NCBI GenBank assembly: GCA_018398585.1
Contig: JAGTTD010000022.1
Location: forward strand, 6,330,001-6,394,000
Source of the DNA: Simmondsia chinensis
Lineage: Eukaryota; Streptophyta; Magnoliopsida; Caryophyllales; Simmondsiaceae
Length of the DNA: 64,000 nt
Direction: 5' to 3'
Every line of letters starts with the position of its first letter. Positions within the stretch are counted from its first letter, which is position 1. A program made the position numbers and the translations under genes. Below are positions 59,018 through 64,000 of the stretch, piece after piece. The notes below the pieces were generated by a model. That model was not told the DNA's origin, searched no databases, and worked only from the letters and a program-made list of their open reading frames with translations.

Positions 59018-59614
59018 TGTTGATGTATTTTCAAATTATGTAATGAAATTTGTGAATGAAGTGTTTTGAAGTTGGTCCCAAATGTGTGTTCTAAGTGTTT
59101 TGATGTGTTTTGAAGTGTGTTGGGATGTGTGTCGACAAACAGGGTTGGTGTGTCGACACACATTCTTACAGAACAGAGATGCAGAGGTGTGTGTCGATGC
59201 ACAGGGCCCGTGTGTTGACACACATATCAACAGAACCGAGCCTGCAGAATTGTGTGTCAACACACAGTGTCGTTTTTTCCCAGAATTTGCGCAATAACTT
59301 CCCGGGTTTTTGCACCCCTTTTTTGGGGTATGTTTTGGGACGTCTTCTTCCACTTGATTTGTTATATATACCCCACCAATTTGATTGATGAATGATGATG
59401 AAATAGTGTCTTTGCATTTGAAAAATGGTCATTCTCTTACATCTCTATATATCTCCCTTTACATACTTTCACTCCACTTTACTTGGTTATTGTTGTATCC
59501 CCGAGACTATTTCACACGCTAAAATAAGTCTTAAGGAAAGTGACATCACGTCTCGAAACCTGAAGATCGGATAGTTACCCGTTTTTCTTGATTTTACAAG
59601 TGTTTACACCAACA
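59018..59614 (+). repeat. 3' LTR of Copia E
   Basis: 597 bp, about 96% like the left LTR by eye. Several differences fall in the palindromic boxes (e.g. GTCGACAAAC near 59130 and GTGTCAACACAC near 59255). Confidence 0.88.
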
Positions 59615-59704
59615 GTTAATAGCCGCAGAGCGACGGAGTTGGTGAAATAAACCCATGAAAGGGTCTTCATTGAGAAAGGGCAAAGGTTTTATATCATTAC
59701 AAGA

Positions 59705-59716
59705 GTTCTGATACCA
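59705..59716 (-). promoter_or_regulatory. tRNA-Met primer binding site of Copia D
   Basis: The minus strand reads TGGTATCAGAAC directly after the LTR end TAACA. Confidence 0.85.
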
Positions 59717-60465
59717 TGTTAGAGGGCGTGAAAGGAATGTAAGGATTGTGTGTGTTGTATATATCATCACAATGTATACAAGGGGATTATATGCAAGTCA
59801 TAATAAGAACTATTATTGAAAGAGAATAAGCCTAGAATCAAGAATGATCAATCTATGGCCAATATCAAGGGGAGAATGCACATAATAAATCAAGGATTAT
59901 ATTACATATTCTAGGGTTATTTATATTTTAGTACCCTGACATTTTTGAAAATAACAAAAAGGACCCTGACCTTTTTGAATAATTAAAAAAGGCCCCTAGG
60001 TTTTTGTCGTATTAATAAAAAGCCCCCACGTTTTCGTCGCATTAATAAAAAGGCTTCTGTCTAACGTAACGATGTCATTTTTACTCAACAATAGCTGATG
60101 TGATAGCTGTATTTTTATTAATGCTACAGTAAAATGACAAAAATATCCTTTAAAAACCATATTTTGAAACAAATTAAGCGAAGATAGATAGCTTCTGTAT
60201 GACACGACATCTCGAATTTTGTGCTTATCAAGTAATAATAAGGGTGTTGAAGCGCACTATTGGTCATTTTATTATAACATTAATAAAAAGCAAGTGCCAC
60301 GTTAGCTCTGTCGATAGAAATTGATGTCATCAGGCTTGAGAGGGGCCTTTTTATTTATACACCAAAAAGTTATGGGCCTTTTTAATAATTCAAAAAGGTT
60401 ATGGTCCTTTTTATTATTTTCAAAAATGTCAGGGTACTATATGTAAATAACCCCATATTCTAACA
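59717..60465 (-). repeat. 5' LTR of Copia D, split by a MITE
   Basis: 59717-59913 plus the last three bases at 60463-60465. It matches 49355-49557 (GGGGATTATAT, CAAGGATTATATTACATATTCTA) with few differences. Confidence 0.85.
59914..60453. mobile_element. Mutator-type MITE with about 110 bp inverted ends
   Basis: 540 bp beginning GGGTTATTTATATTTTAG and ending (reverse complement) GGGTTATTTACATATAG. The arms stay alignable for about 110 bp through GTACCCTGACATTTTTG and AAAAAGGACC. A perfect 9 bp duplication CATATTCTA (59905-59913 and 60454-60462) marks Mutator-type insertion. No coding frame. It splits the Copia D LTR three bases from its end. Confidence 0.88.
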
Positions 60466-60470
60466 CTTTT

Positions 60471-61446
60471 AATAATACCAATTTGTAAAATATTTTTATT
60501 TTAAAATTTAATTGGCTTGATATATCTTGATCCTAAGTCCTAAAAAAATAACATGAAGGTCCTGGCCTTGGATCTCGTTTTCTTGATTTTGGTTAAATCT
60601 TCTCTGCAACTTTGATCATTTTCCTCTTGGACCATCATCTTGCAAAGCTTGGTATCAATGTGATTAATCATGATTTTTTCCAACTTTCTTTAAGTATTTT
60701 TTCTTAGAAGTATGAAAGTTGAAGTATTGAATTCATCATAAAAGTATTAGTCAATCAAAACATACAAATAACCACTTTATATCAAGTCATGGAGCAATAT
60801 ATAACAAGTTAAAATTTAAACTTAAGTACCTCCCCCTTATGTTGGTGCATACTGAAAATGAAGCATTCAAGAGCTTAATATGAACACTTACCAAAGGAAA
60901 AAAAAAAGAGCTTAATATGAACATTATATTTACCATAACTCAATCAAACACAAACTTCACAGCATTGTTGGCCTTAGATATTCAATAAATCAACTAAACA
61001 CCAATTTTTCTCCCCTTTCATAAAAAAAAAAAGCGTAAGGGATAGAGAAATTGATAACTCCCTCTATCAAAAGCAATAGTAGTATACATAAACAAAGAGA
61101 AATGTCAAACATCGTCAAGGGTCATAGCATTTCTTTCAATTCAAGTATAATGATGTATAAGAAATAAAAAATGTAGCTCCAAATCCCAAATGTTTTAAAA
61201 AAATCTAAGGGGTTGGGGGTCATTGCCTACACGATAAAAAATCTAAAATCTTTTGAAGCGTTGATCGTGTCTCGGTGTAGAATTCTTCAAAACTTGAGTG
61301 TAAGGAAGACACTTCTACTTCCAAGGAAGCACGTCAGTCACTTACATCCCAGCTTTTCGGAGGTCCTTGTTGAGGTTCTTCCTCATTAACCCCATTCCCC
61401 TTTTCATCAAAATTTTCCTCTTCCCCATCTCTTTCTTAATCTTCTT
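60471..61446. other. No gene recognised
   Basis: AT-rich sequence following the Copia D insertion. The first part (about 60471-60700) may be the displaced continuation of the relic at 48379-49349. Nothing else is recognised. Confidence 0.4.
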
Positions 61447-61848
61447 CTACCATTCTCCTAACTCCTTTTTTTCTTTCTTTACCCATTCATTATGTTTAAG
61501 AACAAAACCCATCTTTTTCAAAGATGTCTCAATAGAGTCATCTTGATAAGGAATGAGATTTGAAAGAGATGATCTATGTAAGGTACATTGGAAAACACGG
61601 GTAAGAATCATGCCATAAGCGAGATTAGTCTTCGAAGAATGGATATGAAACATAAATTTTAAGACTAAATTTCCAAGATTAATTCTATGGCCATTTAGGA
61701 GTTGGGATAAAAGAAATAGATGTAAGTTTGAGACCGAGTTGAAGCCACCCGATCTTGGAGTGATGTTTTTGCAAATATATTTATGTGCCAATTTAAGCAT
61801 CACTCCTAAATCATTTGAGTTAGGCTTATTAAGTTTCGGAAGTGGCAT
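61447..61848 (-). pseudogene. Putative plant-transposon-protein domain fragment
   Basis: A 133-codon minus-strand frame with KYICKNITPRSGGFNSVSNL, LFLLSQLLNGHRINLGNLV and AYGMILTRVFQ. The pattern (ITPRSGG, then a hydrophobic LF.L..LL...INL..L, then YGM.LTR.F) resembles the putative plant transposon protein domain common in plant repeats. The frame seems to continue upstream to about 61990 with stops. It is probably a transposon remnant; its function is unknown. Confidence 0.45.
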
Positions 61849-62432
61849 TTCACCCCAAACTTGTTTAAGTAAAGAGTCACGGTGAGATTCAAGGAGAGGG
61901 AACTGGAGGAGATCTTGGGGAAAATTAAAATCATTGCGTTGGGTACAGGTTCTTTTAATGGGAGGCTAGTCTCAAACCTCTTTATTGCTTTTTGAGTTCA
62001 ATACAAGAGTGGATGTCTGTAATGACCTCTCTTTTCTCAAGATTTTGGCCTATATTTATAGATTTACAATGGTGGGTCCCTTCCCCATGCCGAGTTAGGG
62101 GCGGGGGGGTGGGTGCATTTCGCCCTATCGTAACTCGGGGTGTCGAGATACTGGATTTCGCATGACTGCTTCCTTGTCCATGTTTGCAGGTAGCTATTGC
62201 TTGCTTGGACATGGGTGGTTTACACCTCGATATCGAGATGCATTTCTCCTTGAAGATCTTTTGTTGCTTTCCGTGTTCTTACTCAAGTGCTGTTTTATTG
62301 CTATTATCAGTTAGTCCCCAGCCATTCTGCAAATGATTTTTCGTTTGTGGATCATCCTATGTTTTGCTATAAATATTCATGAGGCGTTTCTTTCTAAATT
62401 CCCTCCTTTGAGAGCCTTAGACTTTATTTAAA
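61849..62432. other. No gene recognised; promoter-like stretch near the right end
   Basis: A GC-richer patch with TCGAGAT/ATCTCGA phrases at 62130-62245, then a TATAAATATTCATGAG stretch near 62371 upstream of an ATG at 62434. This could be a promoter for the degenerate frame that follows, or simply part of a repeat. Confidence 0.3.
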
Positions 62433-62433
62433 C

Positions 62434-63190
62434 AATGGCTGAGCTGATGCCACTTTCGAGATTTTCTCCTATCTCTTTGTGAAGTCTCTTTTAAGGTTTC
62501 GTACCTTATCCCGTTCCCGTTTCTGCCTTGTAAGTAGCCTTCATTTCTTAGACACTCATGTATCTCGCTCTTTGGATCGGTACATTGATGGCCTTCTCAT
62601 CCAGTCTTGCTGCTACATTGACCCAGATGATATCTCAGTCTGTCTCGGTATGCCTACTACTGAGTCGGTTCTGCCCCTTTTTCCGTGGATTTCCTTTCCA
62701 GTCATAAAAGAATTCTAGGCTGCCATGGGGGGCTAGTTTTGTGTAGGGAGTTAAACTCGATGGGCCCCTCTCGCTTATCCATCTTTAATCCGGCTACCCA
62801 CTTCTACCTTTCTCTAGGTTCTTTAACTGAGGGGGCGTTATCCCTGTTCGTAGAGCGTCCCACAACCGCTATTCTTAGGTGCTGAGACTCCACTGCCTCT
62901 GTTGGTTTCCTTATGACCTTGTTCCTGAGTTAGAAGGGGGCGAGTGGCCCAATACCCACAAGGTGTTTGCTTGGGAGGATGGTTGGGCTTACGAGGGCGA
63001 GTTATACATTGGAGGGCGAAACTTGTTGAATCATGTCCCGGTCTATACAGGTGATATCATTTACTTGATGTCGAATTGGGGTCCCTGTATCTCGGATTAG
63101 TCCCCTTTTTCCCGTAGTTATGTTGTCTGTTGGAGCACCCACCAGAATATGGCGGAGTTCTTATTCTTTCAATTGAGGACCCATCAGAGT
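62434..63190 (+). pseudogene. Unrecognised degenerate coding region
   Basis: Consecutive plus-strand open stretches look protein-like but are broken by stops and frame changes. After the ATG at 62434 comes a short frame, then 62479-62718 (SLDRYIDGLLIQSCCYIDPD), 62685-62885 (LSIFNPATHFYLSLGSL, LFVERPTTAI) and 62879-63100 (HKVFAWEDGWAYEGELYIGG, YTGDIIYLMSNWGPC). The amino-acid patterns (aromatic-rich, conserved-looking W and G) suggest one real protein of 200-plus residues that has decayed. I do not recognise the family and give no function. Confidence 0.4.
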
Positions 63191-64000
63191 ATTGGATGAC
63201 ATGGGCCTATTCTAGTGGGATGGCCTTTCTGTTAGGGGGACTTCATTATGCTTAGTCCTGCTGCGTGGTTCGCTCTTTGGAGTGTGGTTGTTATGTGACC
63301 GTGACGAATTTTTCTCTTGGTTTCTCAACAAGATCGTTCACTATTGGTTCCCGGTTCCTCGGATGCGAGGTACATCATATGTTGCAGGCTTCTTGGTTTC
63401 GGGCCAGTATTTGATTTTCGCTTGTGAGGTATACCGTTGCCTTTGGATGGAGCTGACCACGGGTTCTTAGAGCGCCTGGGACGATACCCCAACAGGGGAC
63501 TCTTATCGTTTTATCTGTACGTGGGGACGCTTGACCCCGTGTTGTCGGGTCCTGCACTGCCTTTTTAGGTTTATGTATTACTCTTTTTGGTTATCCTTAC
63601 TTATCGTGTGTCATTTTTCATTATTCCTTTTTATGAATGGATACACCCCTTAGGGGTATGCTTTTGTATTTGGGGTGTAAGAATGGCTTTAATGGAAAGG
63701 AATGGGCATTTTGTATTCCGATCCGAGTTGTGCTTTATGTTTTTCGGCTCTCTCTCTCTCTCTCTTTCTTTGTATATATATATATATATATTTTTTTTTT
63801 TTTTACTTTGAGTGTTTCCTTCTCTTTCACTTTCTGCACAGTGAGATGTGTTTTCCCCTCCCTTGAGACTCTCCTCGGTACCGAACTAAAAAGGGGGTAT
63901 TACTACCTTCTCATTTGTGGGTAAATCCTTGTTTTCCTTATGAGTTTTTCCTTCTTTCTCCTTTCTCTTTTCTTCTTTCTCTCGGGGTCTCGTTCGAAAT
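63191..64000. other. Noncoding or decayed sequence with a microsatellite
   Basis: No supported gene. Two short open frames (63282-63470 and 63587-63811) could extend the decayed region before them. A compound repeat of CT (about 63748-63767), TA (about 63772-63790) and T14 lies near the end. Confidence 0.5.

Larger units (their letters stand above)
53912..59614 (+). mobile_element. Copia element E (inner, younger), full length
   Basis: A perfect GTTAA duplication (53907-53911 and 59615-59619). LTRs of about 598 bp begin TGTTGATGTA and end ACACCAACA. The polypurine tract AGTGGGGGAA lies at 59008-59017. It encodes a single reading frame, 54552-58466. It is inserted in the leader of Copia D between its primer site and gag, in opposite orientation. 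No standard tRNA-Met primer site follows the left LTR. Confidence 0.88.
49355..60465 (-). mobile_element. Copia element D (outer), carrying two nested insertions
   Basis: A perfect CTTTT duplication flanks it (49350-49354 and 60466-60470). LTRs of about 200 bp begin TGTTAGA and end TCTAACA. The primer site TGGTATCAGAAC (minus, 59705-59716) is adjacent to the right LTR and the polypurine tract GTTGATGGGGGG (minus) adjoins the left LTR. The leader is split by Copia E (53912-59614) and the right LTR by a MITE (59914-60453). Without inserts it is about 4.9 kb. Confidence 0.85.

Overview
This window looks like nuclear DNA of a flowering plant, probably a eudicot. It is AT-rich and carries plant-type Ty1/Copia and Ty3/Gypsy elements, hAT and Mutator-like transposases, several MITEs, and one plant-type armadillo-repeat gene. 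I see no bacterial-type operon, rRNA gene, CRISPR array or intact tRNA gene. Apart from the armadillo gene (12574-14239, minus), nearly everything I can identify is transposon-derived and decayed. That gene has a splice acceptor in its 5' leader and is broken by one extra base in a T7 run. Two small coding remnants near the right end are not fully identified.

Left part (1-17 kb): tRNA-like repeat modules; a PIF/Harbinger MITE (2699-3176) holding a C32 run; a Copia-type solo LTR (4307-8349) split by a 2.2 kb non-autonomous LTR element (5586-7801), which carries a reading frame resembling a polypyrimidine-tract-binding-protein RRM; a long-TIR Mutator-like element (8529-10097); two foldback elements, one with a G50 run; then the armadillo gene with a 180 bp tandem duplication upstream.

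Middle (17.5-36.4 kb): a Russian-doll nest. A Copia element (20031-26593) sits in a hAT transposon (18051-27248), which sits in a long-TIR MITE (17989-27745), which sits in a long-TIR Mutator-like element (17672-28574). That element in turn sits in an arm of another copy of its own family. The leader and LTRs of this Copia family are full of short hairpins with a three-base loop, most often GAG in the RNA sense. A second hAT transposase (28740-36430) is split by a chromodomain Gypsy element (29368-34410) with a clean TAATT duplication.

Right part (36.9-64 kb): a Mutator-like transposase with SWIM zinc finger followed on the same strand by plant-mobile-domain coding, with a hAT MITE inserted (40196-40984); a Copia element (43029-48378) whose catalytic YVDD codons are split by a tiny SINE-like insertion; an older Copia element (49355-60465) containing a younger one (53912-59614) in its leader and a Mutator-type MITE (59914-60453) in its LTR; then mostly unrecognised sequence with two degenerate coding traces.

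Target-site duplications set the relative order of insertion. In the 49-60 kb nest the inner element keeps one reading frame with seven in-frame stops and no frameshift, while the outer element is broken in several frames. All calls are read by eye; no alignment or database search was run.
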